Shown here: positions 17,631 to 25,765 of the stretch, piece after piece
Numbering within the stretch: position 1 is the stretch's first letter
Layout of the letters: each line of letters opens with the position of its first letter
Source: Nitrospira sp.
GTDB taxonomy: Bacteria > Nitrospirota > Nitrospiria > Nitrospirales > Nitrospiraceae
Direction: 5' to 3'
Assembly (NCBI GenBank): GCA_018242665.1
Contig: JAFEBL010000004.1
Span: forward strand, 1 to 36,953
Length of the DNA stretch: 36,953 nt
Position numbers and translations under genes: made by a program
The notes under the pieces: generated by a model
What the model saw: only the letters and a program-made list of their open reading frames with translations
The model's database searches: none
What the model was told of the DNA's origin: nothing

Positions 17631-17693
17631 GGATCGTCCTGTGTTGGCGTCAGGCCGGTGCTCGACGACACGCTGCGCCTGGAATCGCTGTCA

Positions 17694-17722
17694 CTAATAC
17701 GCTATGGAAATTCGGAAAACAA
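17694..17722 (-). promoter_or_regulatory. candidate promoter of the SdhA/FrdA gene
   Basis: Minus-strand TTGTTT (17717-17722), 17-bp spacer, TATTAG (17694-17699). It would give a leader of about 60 nt. Confidence 0.35.
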
Positions 17723-17748
17723 GCAAGGGGGCAGTGCCTCTTGAATGC

Positions 17749-17777
17749 TTGGAAAAATGCTTGGTGCATGATAGGGT
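17749..17777 (+). promoter_or_regulatory. candidate promoter of gcvP
   Basis: TTGGAA (17749-17754), 17-bp spacer, TAGGGT (17772-17777). I looked for a glycine riboswitch in the ~50-nt leader and saw none; the leader is too short for one. Confidence 0.35.
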
Positions 17778-17834
17778 ACCCTGTTACTGCGTCGAATGAA
17801 CGCGTGCGTCAACTTCTAGCAGGATTTCACCCCC

Positions 17835-20720
17835 ATGCCGGAATCTCACTTTCTCGAATCGAATGATACCTTTGTGCCCCGCCATATTGGCCCGACGGAG
17901 GCCGATATCCAGGCGATGTTGGCGACCCTGAATCTCTCCTCCCTGGAGTCCCTTGTCGAGGCCACGGTTCCTTCGGATATTCGGTTGCAGAGTCCTCTGA
18001 CGCTCCCGCCTCCGCGCGGCGAGCAGGAGGTGCTGGCAGAATTGCGCGAGATCGCCCAACAGAATCAGGTCTGGCGCTCCCTGATCGGCATGGGCTACTA
18101 CGACTGCATCACGCCGCCGGTGATCCAACGCAACATTCTGGAGAATCCCGGTTGGTATACGCAATATACCCCGTATCAGGCCGAGATCGCCCAGGGGAGA
18201 CTCGAAGCCCTGGTGAATTTTCAAACGATGGTCGCGGATCTGACCGGATTGCCGCTGGCCAACGCCTCATTACTCGATGAAGCGACTGCCGCGGCGGAAG
18301 CGATGACCATGTGCGCAGCCATTTCGCGTGCGGCAGGGCACGAGCGGCACAAGTTTTTCGTGTCGGAAAATTGCCATCCGCATACCATCGCGGTGGTGCA
18401 GACGCGCGCTGAACCGTTGGGAATCGTGCTACAGATCGGCGCGATCCAGTCGATGGATTTGTCGAAGGGGGAGTTTTTCGGCATGCTGCTCCAGTACCCG
18501 TCGTCGGACGGTTACGTCGGGGACTACAGCGAATTTATCACCAGGGCACATGCCAATGGCGTGTATGTCGTGGTCGCCACCGACTTGCTCGCGTTGACGT
18601 TGTTGCGCTCACCGGGAGAATGTGGCGCGGATGTGGCGGTGGGCTCCAGCCAGCGGTTTGGTGTGCCGTTGGGATTCGGAGGGCCCCATGCCGCATTCAT
18701 GGCGACCAAGGAGGAATTTCGCCGGCAAATGCCAGGCCGCATCATCGGGGTGTCGAAAGACGTCACAGGGCGTCTGGCCTATCGCCTGTCGCTTCAAACA
18801 CGAGAACAGCACATCCGTCGCGAAAAGGCGACCAGCAATATCTGTACGGCGCAGGTGCTCCTGGCGGTCATGGCGGGTATGTATGCCGTCCATCACGGCC
18901 CGGTAGGGTTGCGGCGGATTGCCGAACGCCTCCATGGGTTGACCATGGTCTTGGCTGAAGGGTTACGCCGTCACGGGTGCGCAATCGGGCTTGAGCCGGT
19001 GTTCGACACCTTGCGAGTTCCGCTGTCGCCGGGACAATCGGATACGATCCTGAATCGGGCGCGTCAGCAGAAGATCAATCTCCGCCGATACGATGACCAT
19101 AGTCTGGGCCTGTCGTTGGATGAGTGGAGCAGCCTGGAGGAAGTCCGTCGGTTACTGGCCATCTTCATCGGACAGGACATGTCCGAAGAAGAACTTCGTA
19201 CGATCCTCGAGTCTGTGGATGTCCGGTACCCTGCCGGACTTGCTCGCACCAGTCCCTACCTGACTCATCCGGTGTTTCACCGGTACCATGCTGAGCATGA
19301 ATTGCTGCGATACATCCATCGTCTCCAATCCAAGGACCTGTCCTTGGTGCACTCGATGATTCCTCTGGGTTCCTGCACGATGAAGCTGAATGCGACGGCC
19401 GAAATGCTCCCCGTGACCTGGCCAGAGTTCGGACGGTTGCATCCGTTTGCCCCTGCCGACCAAACTCAGGGCTACCAGATCTTGTTCCGGCAGTTGGAGT
19501 CGTGGCTGGCCGACGTGACCGGCTTTGCCGGGATCTCGTTGCAACCCAATGCCGGTTCGCAGGGCGAATATGCGGGGCTGATGGTGATTCGCGCCTATCA
19601 TCGTCAACGGGGGGAGACCCAACGCGATATGTGTCTGATTCCGGTGTCGGCGCACGGCACCAATCCGGCCAGCGCGACACTCTGCGGCATGACGGTGGTG
19701 CCGGTCGCCTGTGACCAGCGTGGCAACGTGGATTTGACCGATCTTGAGGCGAAGGCCACGCAGCACCGTAGTCGCTTGGCGGCGCTCATGGTCACATACC
19801 CCTCCACCCATGGGGTATTCGAGGAAGGCATTCGCCGCATGTGCCAGATCGTGCATACCCATGGGGGACAGGTATACATGGATGGCGCCAACATGAATGC
19901 GCAGGTCGGACTGTGCCGGCCGGCCGATCTGGGGGCCGATGTCTGCCACCTGAATCTTCACAAGACCTTTTGTATCCCACATGGCGGCGGCGGACCTGGC
20001 ATGGGGCCGATTGGAGTGGCCAGCCATCTCGTGCCGTTCATGCCGGGGCATCCGGTGACACAGTTGGGCGGGCCGCAGTCGATCGGACCGGTGTCGGCGG
20101 CTCCGTACGGTAGCCCGAGCATCCTCACGATCTCCTGGGTCTACATTGCGTTGATGGGGCGGGAAGGGCTCACCAAGGCTACGCAGGTGGCGATTCTGAA
20201 TGCCAACTATATGGCGAAGCGGTTGGAGAAGCACTACCCGGTGCTTTATAACGGAGCCCGGGGATTTGTCGCGCATGAGTTTATTCTTGATCTCCGGCCA
20301 CTCAAAGACAGCAGCGGCGTCGAAGCGATGGACGTGGCGAAACGTCTCATGGACTACGGATTCCATGCGCCCACCGTGTCGTTCCCCGTGGCTGGGACCT
20401 TGATGATCGAGCCGACCGAGAGTGAGGCTAAGGCGGAGCTTGACCGGTTCTGCGACGCGTTGATCGCGATTCGAGGGGAAATCCAAGCCGTCGCCGAAGG
20501 GCGACAGCCACGTACGGGAAATGTCTTGAAGCAGGCTCCGCACACCGCGTCGGCGGTCATCGCCGACGCGTGGGGACGGCCCTATTCGCGTGAAGAGGCG
20601 GCGTTTCCCGCCCCGTGGGTTCGCGAGAACAAGTTTTGGCCGAGTGTGGGTCGGATCGATGAAGCCTATGGCGACCGCCACCTCTTTTGCACTTGCCCGC
20701 CGGTGGATGCTGCTTCCTAG
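17835..20720 (+). CDS. gcvP: Glycine dehydrogenase (decarboxylating), P protein of glycine cleavage system
   Basis: PLP enzyme that decarboxylates glycine and passes the aminomethyl group to lipoyl-GcvH. The 961-aa length shows the single-chain form with the GcvPA-like half (about 1-450) and GcvPB-like half (about 470-961) fused. Lys710 in [18 protein letters not shown] is the PLP lysine. Other family blocks include [13 protein letters not shown] at the N-terminus, [54 protein letters not shown] and [11 protein letters not shown] modest AGGA lies 11 bases before the ATG. gcvT is 5 kb away on the other strand and gcvH is not in the window, so the system is split. Confidence 0.96.
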   Translation: MPESHFLESNDTFVPRHIGPTEADIQAMLATLNLSSLESLVEATVPSDIRLQSPLTLPPPRGEQEVLAELREIAQQNQVWRSLIGMGYYDCITPPVIQRNILENPGWYTQYTPYQAEIAQGRLEALVNFQTMVADLTGLPLANASLLDEATAAAEAMTMCAAISRAAGHERHKFFVSENCHPHTIAVVQTRAEPLGIVLQIGAIQSMDLSKGEFFGMLLQYPSSDGYVGDYSEFITRAHANGVYVVVATDLLALTLLRSPGECGADVAVGSSQRFGVPLGFGGPHAAFMATKEEFRRQMPGRIIGVSKDVTGRLAYRLSLQTREQHIRREKATSNICTAQVLLAVMAGMYAVHHGPVGLRRIAERLHGLTMVLAEGLRRHGCAIGLEPVFDTLRVPLSPGQSDTILNRARQQKINLRRYDDHSLGLSLDEWSSLEEVRRLLAIFIGQDMSEEELRTILESVDVRYPAGLARTSPYLTHPVFHRYHAEHELLRYIHRLQSKDLSLVHSMIPLGSCTMKLNATAEMLPVTWPEFGRLHPFAPADQTQGYQILFRQLESWLADVTGFAGISLQPNAGSQGEYAGLMVIRAYHRQRGETQRDMCLIPVSAHGTNPASATLCGMTVVPVACDQRGNVDLTDLEAKATQHRSRLAALMVTYPSTHGVFEEGIRRMCQIVHTHGGQVYMDGANMNAQVGLCRPADLGADVCHLNLHKTFCIPHGGGGPGMGPIGVASHLVPFMPGHPVTQLGGPQSIGPVSAAPYGSPSILTISWVYIALMGREGLTKATQVAILNANYMAKRLEKHYPVLYNGARGFVAHEFILDLRPLKDSSGVEAMDVAKRLMDYGFHAPTVSFPVAGTLMIEPTESEAKAELDRFCDALIAIRGEIQAVAEGRQPRTGNVLKQAPHTASAVIADAWGRPYSREEAAFPAPWVRENKFWPSVGRIDEAYGDRHLFCTCPPVDAAS

Positions 20721-20736
20721 CCGGCGCTCTGACCAT

Positions 20737-21360
20737 GTGCCGCGGTGGGAGCCTGGCGCAGGTCTTTGCCAGCAGGGCTATGTCATCGTTCAGATGGCGG
20801 TTGCGATCCTCTCGCTCAGCCTGCTCGTCACGGCACCGGCGAGGGCGAGCGAATCCGCTGGTGTGGAAGAGCGCACTTCCGAGACCCCTTCAGTCGAGAT
20901 CGTCTCCGGTGTGACCTACCGTGCGGGAACTCGATTGACCATCCCCGGAACCCAGTGGTCGTTTGTGGTTCCGGAGCATTGGCAAAGCAATCGTCCGGAC
21001 GACGCCGACATGCCGTTCCTCACTCCGGAAGACGGCCAGGACCTCGGCATGCTCTTCCCTTTGACCGAGGTGACGCGTGAGTCGGTTCGTGATCAACTCA
21101 GTCAACCGTTGTCGCTGCTCCATGGCGTCTCATTTGTTCCTGCCGGCGCTCAAACCGAAAACGAGAGCACCATTGCCCAATCGTATCAAGGGGAAGACAT
21201 GGCTGGGCGCGCTCTGGCGGTGCTTGGCCCCGGGGATGTGGCGGTGATCTATTTCTTCATGGGTCCTCATGATGCGGCCCTGTTCCAGTCCGTCCTGGAA
21301 CAACTCGGGCAATCGACTCGCTTTAGCGCGCCGGTCGCCCAACCCGGGGTGGGTTTGTAA
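20737..21360 (+). CDS. Exported protein of unknown function
   Basis: I do not recognise the family. A hydrophobic stretch (MAVAILSLSLLVTAPARA) ending in ARA-SES looks like a cleavable signal peptide. The mature part (~170 aa) has a beta-rich N-terminal piece (GTRLTIPGTQWSFVVPEHW) and a middle that ends in AVIYFFMGPHDAALFQSVLEQLGQSTRF, the pattern of small periplasmic proteins similar to DUF1795/PsbP-like folds; that is only a guess. The start is uncertain: GTG 20737 gives an arginine in the n-region, ATG 20794 starts right at the hydrophobic core, and neither has a strong ribosome site. It is 16 bp after gcvP on the same strand. Confidence 0.65.
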   Translation: MPRWEPGAGLCQQGYVIVQMAVAILSLSLLVTAPARASESAGVEERTSETPSVEIVSGVTYRAGTRLTIPGTQWSFVVPEHWQSNRPDDADMPFLTPEDGQDLGMLFPLTEVTRESVRDQLSQPLSLLHGVSFVPAGAQTENESTIAQSYQGEDMAGRALAVLGPGDVAVIYFFMGPHDAALFQSVLEQLGQSTRFSAPVAQPGVGL

Positions 21361-21434
21361 CAGGATGTCATGTGTGTGAGGTGGCGCCTCATGCGGTCCC
21401 ACCCTGCCACCACTGAGCAGCCTATCGACACAGC

Positions 21435-22430
21435 ATGCTGAATACGCCTCCCCTGAAAGTCATCATTGATACGGATCCCGGTGTTGATGACGCGCTGGCC
21501 ATATTGCTCGCGTTGGCGTCGCCGGAATTGGACGTGGTGGGCATTACCACAGTCTGCGGAAACGTGCCGGTCGGGCAAGGGACAAAAAATCTGTTTCGTG
21601 TGCTGAACCAGGTGAAGCCCCCGTCTGGTCTGCTGGTTGGGCAGGGTGCCGCCCGTCCACTGGAAGAAGACCTGATGACGGCGATGCAGGTCCACGGCCA
21701 AGATGGGCTTGGTGAACTGGATGATATCGTGACCCCGGGTGGCATGCCGCGGTATCCGTCTGTCCGGCTGCCTCAGACGCTGCCTACGGCGCAGGACGTA
21801 TGGAGTGAATGTGTTCGACGATATCCGGGTGAGGTGACGCTGATCACGCTGGGACCATTGACGAACGTGGCCGTGGGCTTGAAGGTGAATCCATTGACCG
21901 TACAGAAATTCCGTGCGGTGGTCGCGATGGGGGGAGCGATCGGTGTTCCCGGCAATATTTCTCCGGTGGCTGAATTCAATATGTATGTCGATCCCCATGC
22001 CGCGCATCGAGCGTTTCATGCGTCACTTCCCTTGACGCTCGTGCCGCTGGATGTGACGACTCGTGTCGGCCTGACAAGGCCCGGATTGGCAGCGTGGGTC
22101 GCGGGATCCGCCCATCCGGTCGGCCGTTTGGTGGCTGACATGACCTGCAAGGCCTTTGACTTCGCGGAGGGAGTTGAGGGGCATGGGTTGCTCTACTTCC
22201 ATGACCCGGTCGCGATTCTGGCTGCCGTTGACGCCTCACTGATGCGCACCGAAGCGCTGCATGTCGATATTGAAATGATCGGACGCGTGTCGCGTGGCAC
22301 GACGGTTGCCGATCGGCGACCGCGAAAGCCCGAGGAAAAGGCGGCTCCCAACATGCAGGTCGCGGTCGATATCGATGTCGATCGGGCCTTGCATCTCCTC
22401 CGCACCCGACTCTGTCCATGGTCGTCGTAA
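21435..22430 (+). CDS. Nucleoside hydrolase (IUNH family)
   Basis: Hydrolyses the N-glycosidic bond of ribonucleosides to base plus ribose, in the cytoplasm. The 331-aa protein begins with the hallmark calcium/ribose-binding motif DTDPGVDDALA (residues 12-22). It also has TTVCGNVPV, TLGPLTNVAV, VAMGGAIGVPGN and EFNMYVDPHAAHRAF, all family blocks, and the conserved His-Asp of YFHDPVAIL near the C-terminus. Substrate preference between purine and pyrimidine nucleosides cannot be read. It overlaps the ribokinase gene by 13 bp, so ribose released here is probably phosphorylated by the next product. Confidence 0.93.
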   Translation: MLNTPPLKVIIDTDPGVDDALAILLALASPELDVVGITTVCGNVPVGQGTKNLFRVLNQVKPPSGLLVGQGAARPLEEDLMTAMQVHGQDGLGELDDIVTPGGMPRYPSVRLPQTLPTAQDVWSECVRRYPGEVTLITLGPLTNVAVGLKVNPLTVQKFRAVVAMGGAIGVPGNISPVAEFNMYVDPHAAHRAFHASLPLTLVPLDVTTRVGLTRPGLAAWVAGSAHPVGRLVADMTCKAFDFAEGVEGHGLLYFHDPVAILAAVDASLMRTEALHVDIEMIGRVSRGTTVADRRPRKPEEKAAPNMQVAVDIDVDRALHLLRTRLCPWSS

Positions 22431-23335
22431 TTGGCTCCAGCAATATGGATTTGACCGCGACCGTCGACCGGTTGCCGGCTCGGGGCGAAACCCTGCTCGG
22501 CCGGCGTTTTGTGCAGTCATTCGGCGGCAAGGGGGCGAACCAGGCTGTCGCAGCAGCTCGTGCCGGCGCAGAGGTCTCGTTCTTGAGCAAGGTTGGCACA
22601 GATGTGCACGGTGACTTGATCGAACAGCGCCTGCAGTCGGAGGGATTGTTGCGACCGGTACTGTTGCGTGACGCCGATGCTCCGACCGGGGTGGCGATGA
22701 TTCTGGTGACTGACGCCGGTGACAATCAGATTGTGGTGGTGCCTGGGAGCAATCACCGGCTTACGGCGGCGGATGTGCGTCATCATGCAGGAATGATGGC
22801 CGATGCCCGCGTCCTCCTCGTGCAATTGGAAATTGTGCCTGACGCGGTCGAGGAGGCCTTGTTGCTGGCGAAGCAGCGTGGCCTGACGACGATACTCAAT
22901 CCTGCCCCGGCCTGTCCCCTCTCCCCGGATCTTCTCAAGCTGGTGGATATGCTCACGCCCAACGAAACGGAAGTCTGTACGTTGACCGGTATCACAGACC
23001 CGGCGGAGGCCGCAGGTGTGTTGGCGCTGCAGACAGGGGGGAGCGTCGTGGTGACCTGTGGCGATCAGGGTGCCTGGCTCGTACGTGGCAAGAAAGCGAG
23101 TCATGTGCCCGCCTTTGTCGTGGCGGCGCGTGATTCCACCGGCGCTGGAGATGCGTTTAACGGTGCGCTGGCCTGCGCGCTGGCGGAAGGAGTTGACCTC
23201 ATGTCGGCTTTGGAGAGGGCCAGTGCTGCAGGGGCATTGGCGACGACCAGCGAAGGGGCACAGGCCTCAATGCCGGAGAAAGCCGCGATCGACCGGCTCT
23301 GCCGGTCTGGAATCCGGCGGCCCCGCATACAGTGA
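22418..23335 (+). CDS. rbsK: Ribokinase
   Basis: PfkB-family sugar kinase of 305 aa that would convert ribose to ribose 5-phosphate. PfkB signature 1 is FGGKGANQAVAAARAGA (from residue 35). Signature 2 is DSTGAGDAFNGALACAL near residue 240, with the catalytic Asp in GAGD. The N-terminus VVVIGSSNMDLTATVDRLP and the VVVPGSNHRLT segment are ribokinase-like. There is no transporter gene beside it. The 13-bp overlap with the nucleoside hydrolase gene argues for a salvage route that starts from nucleosides and not from imported ribose. Confidence 0.9.
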   Translation: MVVVIGSSNMDLTATVDRLPARGETLLGRRFVQSFGGKGANQAVAAARAGAEVSFLSKVGTDVHGDLIEQRLQSEGLLRPVLLRDADAPTGVAMILVTDAGDNQIVVVPGSNHRLTAADVRHHAGMMADARVLLVQLEIVPDAVEEALLLAKQRGLTTILNPAPACPLSPDLLKLVDMLTPNETEVCTLTGITDPAEAAGVLALQTGGSVVVTCGDQGAWLVRGKKASHVPAFVVAARDSTGAGDAFNGALACALAEGVDLMSALERASAAGALATTSEGAQASMPEKAAIDRLCRSGIRRPRIQ

Positions 23336-23387
23336 GAGTCGGGCAGCGTATACGGCAGGTGTTCGGTCGTCGGCTTAGCGTGAGCGG

Positions 23388-24029
23388 CTAATTGCCCTTG
23401 GCCGACTGTGCTCGAAGTTGCGAGAGAACTTGCTGAGCTTCGGGAATGAAGTCAGCACGTTGAAGACTTTGCGCGAGATCAAGCGCCTTGGTGGCGATGG
23501 CGACAGCCTCTTCGTGCCGCCCACCGGCACAGTAGCTCTTAGCCAGACTTAAACGGGCGTTGACGGCTGCCGGCTCCCGGCTGATCACGTGACGCAGCAG
23601 CGATTCCCCTTTTTCTTTATCTCCCCCCAAAAACCCCGGCACGCGAGTCAGAACGGTACCCTTGGCTGACAGCGCATCCAAATGGTCAGGGGCCAGTTCG
23701 AGGGTGCGGTTCAACTCCTTCATCATGCGACGGAATCCAAACAGCGACGACAAGCTTTCTCCGTCGACCCGGAGCTGTTCGCCGAGATTGCAGAAGAGGG
23801 CAAAGTGCGCATCAGCCGACGATTCGTCTGTCTCCACGGCCTGTTCTCCGAACGCCTGGCCGGAGGCGAAATGGTGAATCCGGTCGGCACGGGTGCTGGC
23901 GAGTCGACCCTGCGTACATTCGTGCATGGCGTTGGCCGTGAGCTGTTGAACGGGGAGGCCTGCGAGCGCCTGTTCGGCAACGAGCCAAAGGCTGACAATG
24001 AGGCAAATCGTAAAGGTACCGCGTGTCAT
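23388..24029 (-). CDS. Exported TPR-repeat protein
   Basis: A 213-aa protein with a signal peptide (MTRGTFTICLIVSLWLVAEQALA) and helical repeats. LDALSAKGTVLTRVPGFLGGDKEKGESLLRHV and AVNARLSLAKSYCAGGRHEEAVAIATKALDLA are TPR-like; the PGFLGGDKEKG segment resembles one in TRAP-transporter-associated TatT-type TPR proteins. No TRAP genes are nearby, so the role is unknown. The frame could start further up, but ATG 24029 begins the signal peptide and has AGGAAC upstream. It converges with rbsK and lies downstream of mug. Confidence 0.8.
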   Translation of the reverse strand: MTRGTFTICLIVSLWLVAEQALAGLPVQQLTANAMHECTQGRLASTRADRIHHFASGQAFGEQAVETDESSADAHFALFCNLGEQLRVDGESLSSLFGFRRMMKELNRTLELAPDHLDALSAKGTVLTRVPGFLGGDKEKGESLLRHVISREPAAVNARLSLAKSYCAGGRHEEAVAIATKALDLAQSLQRADFIPEAQQVLSQLRAQSAKGN

Positions 24030-24119
24030 TGAAGCTGAGTTCCTATGACGTAGGAAAAATAAACGATAGATCGTACAGGAAATCGATGGATACATTCTAG
24101 TGTATCAGATCGGAACGGC

Positions 24120-24668
24120 CTATCCGATTGTCCAGGGTGGCGCGGCGGCGGCCACTCGTGCCAGCAACCGAAATGCGTTCAGCATCGCCTGATAGGTATA
24201 GGCGGCATTCCGTCCGCTCGGATTCGGAAGTAACACGATACCGGCTTGACCGACCGTGAGCGTTTGCAGACCTGGGGAGTGTCTCGATGGTTTCGCTTCA
24301 CGCGGGAAGAGGGCTGGATAGAGCGTTATGCCGAGCAATGCGACGATTCGCGGGCGATAGCGGCAAATTTTCCGTCGCAACGCGTGCCGGCCGCCCGCCA
24401 ACTCCTGTGCGGTCAGATCGGCGAGTCCCGCGGTGGGGCGTGAGAGTAAATTTGTGAGTCCCAGTCCCCAGTGTGGAAGCCGTGCGTCGTCTCGATAGCT
24501 CAGCGGTTCAGGTACTAACTCTGCCTCATAGAGCAATTTCCAGAACCGGTTCGACGGACCGGCGTAGTGGTGCCTCACTGCGGCTGAACGCAATCCTGGA
24601 TTGATGCCTACGAAGAGAATCCGCAAGTCCGGTACCAGATGGTCGGGTAGGAGTTGTCGTTTTGACAT
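24120..24668 (-). CDS. mug: G/U mismatch-specific DNA glycosylase (Mug/TDG family)
   Basis: Base-excision repair enzyme that removes uracil or thymine opposite G. The 182-aa protein has the catalytic-loop motif LFVGINPGL (19-27, Asn in GINPG activates water) and the DNA-intercalation motif LPNPSGRNAAY near residue 150. WGLGLTNLLSRPTAG is the typical family block in between. The length is close to that of E. coli Mug. It stands alone on the minus strand, 90 bp upstream of the TPR gene. Confidence 0.9.
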   Translation of the reverse strand: MSKRQLLPDHLVPDLRILFVGINPGLRSAAVRHHYAGPSNRFWKLLYEAELVPEPLSYRDDARLPHWGLGLTNLLSRPTAGLADLTAQELAGGRHALRRKICRYRPRIVALLGITLYPALFPREAKPSRHSPGLQTLTVGQAGIVLLPNPSGRNAAYTYQAMLNAFRLLARVAAAAPPWTIG

Positions 24669-24718
24669 TGCTGAATGGAACGATTCGTTCGGCTAATGCC
24701 GGTGAATGAGAACATATA

Positions 24719-24743
24719 CGCCTCGCTTGTCTGTGTTGAGGCG
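24719..24743. repeat. Inverted repeat in the control region of the repeat microprotein
   Basis: CGCCTC (24719-24724) and GAGGCG (24738-24743) form a 6-bp inverted repeat with a 13-base loop. It may be an activator site or RNA hairpin. It lies about 130 bp upstream of the sigma-54-like promoter. Confidence 0.3.
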
Positions 24744-24767
24744 ATGGATGAGGCGGTTTAGTTATTG

Positions 24768-24798
24768 GTCCGGCTATTCTGCCACAGACTCGCCGGAC
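24768..24798. repeat. Second inverted repeat upstream of the sigma-54-like promoter
   Basis: GTCCGGC (24768-24774) and GCCGGAC (24792-24798) are a perfect 7-bp inverted repeat, centres 24 bp apart. The position, about 90 bp upstream of the -24/-12 element, suits an enhancer-binding protein. No T-run follows on either strand, so a terminator is unlikely. Confidence 0.35.
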
Positions 24799-24872
24799 GC
24801 TGTACGAGTTGTCACCGAGCTTTCTCGCACAGAAACTCAGAAAAACAAAGAGTTATGTCTGAACCTCCATAC

Positions 24873-24887
24873 GGCAAGGACCTTGCT
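24873..24887 (+). promoter_or_regulatory. Candidate sigma-54 promoter of the repeat microprotein gene
   Basis: The bases CGGCAAGGACCTTGCT have GG at 24873-24874 and GC at 24885-24886, the exact spacing of -24/-12 promoters, and match TGGCACG-N4-TTGCW in GGCA, G and TTGCT. The predicted start near 24898 gives a 46-nt leader with an AGGAGG site. No comparable sigma-70 promoter was seen. Confidence 0.5.
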
Positions 24888-24943
24888 TAACGGAAGAACC
24901 GTCGGTCGTTGCTCACTTCAAACCTAACAGGAGGTACGTCAGT

Positions 24944-25168
24944 ATGAAGAAGATGATGTTGTCGGCCATGGCAGTTGCGATGTTGGTTGCGTTCAGTGCT
25001 CCTTCGTTCGCCGGTGACGATAAGAAGAAAGAAGAGAAGAAGGGCGGCCACTTCTCACAGACTGTGTTCGGCGATGACAAGAAGAAGGAAGAGAAGAAGG
25101 GTGGCCACCTCTCCCAGGACGTGTTCGGCGACGACAAGAAGAAGGAAGAGAAGAAGGGCGGCCACTAA
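24944..25168 (+). CDS. Exported 74-aa microprotein of tandem 19-residue Lys/Glu/Gly/His repeats
   Basis: A signal peptide (residues 1-23, cleavage after SFA) is followed by two full copies and one short copy of the unit GDDKKKEEKKGGHxSQxVF. The last copy ends after GGH. Mature chain: 51 residues, highly charged, no Cys, no predicted globular core. The family is unknown to me. It is convincingly a gene: a perfect AGGAGG (24929-24934) nine bases before ATG, a clean signal peptide, third-position silent differences between repeats, and a terminator after it. The DDKKKEE and GGH motifs could bind metal, polyphosphate or nucleic acid, but that is a guess. It stands alone between minus-strand mug and Nudix genes. 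Confidence 0.85.
   Translation: MKKMMLSAMAVAMLVAFSAPSFAGDDKKKEEKKGGHFSQTVFGDDKKKEEKKGGHLSQDVFGDDKKKEEKKGGH
25013..25165 (+). repeat. 57-bp tandem repeat within the microprotein gene
   Basis: Units are at 25013-25069, 25070-25126 and 25127-25165 (partial). Copies differ mostly at synonymous positions (GGCGGC/GGTGGC, AAAGAA/AAGGAA) plus F/L and T/D changes, so the protein repeat is kept while DNA drifts. Confidence 0.85.
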
Positions 25169-25201
25169 GAGAAACTGTTTTCCGGCGAGGCGAGCTGACT
25201 T

Positions 25202-25245
25202 GGGAGGTCTCTCATCCTGGTGGTGGGGACCTCCCGGTCGTTTTT
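25202..25245 (+). terminator. Rho-independent terminator after the microprotein gene
   Basis: GGGAGGTC (25202-25209) pairs perfectly with GACCTCCC (25228-25235), followed by GGTCG and five T. It ends exactly where the Nudix gene coming from the other strand stops. The five-base gap between stem and T-run makes it slightly imperfect. Confidence 0.6.
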
Positions 25246-25762
25246 ACCGGTTGTGGTTCTGCCGAATATAGACCGCTTGTAGACCGACGATCGTCTTCGC
25301 GTCTCGAATCGTCCCATCTTCGATTCTTGCGATAGCCTCACGTAGGGGCATTTCTACTACTTCCAGTACTTCATCCTCGTCCAGATTTTGGGTGCCACGT
25401 GTCAAGGCGGTCGCGACATACACGTGAATGACTTCGTCGGCGAAACCCGGCGCCGTAAAAATGCTCGACAGCAACTCGAAACGTCCGGCCTTGTACCCGA
25501 TTTCTTCTTCCAGTTCACGGGCGGCACAGTCCAGCGGGTCTTCCTTGGGATGGAGTTTTCCCGCAGGAATTTCGTAAATGAAGCCGTTTGCGGCATGGCG
25601 GAACTGGCGAATCAGCACGACCGTTCCATCGTCTTTCAGAGGTACGACGGCGGCGGCCCCGGGGTGGCGGATGACCTCGAGATCGATGGTGTGGCCATTG
25701 GGCAGGCGTACCGTATCCACATTGAGCGTGACGACCTTGCCTTGATAAATGGGTTTGACCAT
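25244..25762 (-). CDS. Nudix hydrolase, ADP-ribose pyrophosphatase type
   Basis: A 172-aa Nudix enzyme. The Nudix box runs from Gly68 to Tyr90 (GKLHPKEDPLDCAARELEEE, then IGY) with the metal-binding REL-EE core. The preceding segment VVLIRQFRHAANGFIYEIPAG is typical of ADP-ribose or ADP-sugar pyrophosphatases (NudF type), which hydrolyse ADP-ribose to AMP and ribose 5-phosphate. The start is 3 bp after the gcvT stop, so they are cotranscribed. Substrate is inferred from family resemblance only. Confidence 0.9.
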   Translation of the reverse strand: MVKPIYQGKVVTLNVDTVRLPNGHTIDLEVIRHPGAAAVVPLKDDGTVVLIRQFRHAANGFIYEIPAGKLHPKEDPLDCAARELEEEIGYKAGRFELLSSIFTAPGFADEVIHVYVATALTRGTQNLDEDEVLEVVEMPLREAIARIEDGTIRDAKTIVGLQAVYIRQNHNR

Positions 25763-25765
25763 GGT

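Noticed and set aside
17631..17834. Glycine riboswitch upstream of gcvP
   Set aside because: No conserved glycine-aptamer core seen and the predicted leader is too short.
19152..20681. 509-aa open frame antisense to gcvP
   Set aside because: No recognisable domain, Arg/His-rich composition, and it lies entirely within conserved gcvP.
24706..24927. 73-aa open frame on + before the microprotein gene
   Set aside because: No ribosome site, it runs across both inverted repeats and the sigma-54-like element, and has no recognisable composition of a real protein.
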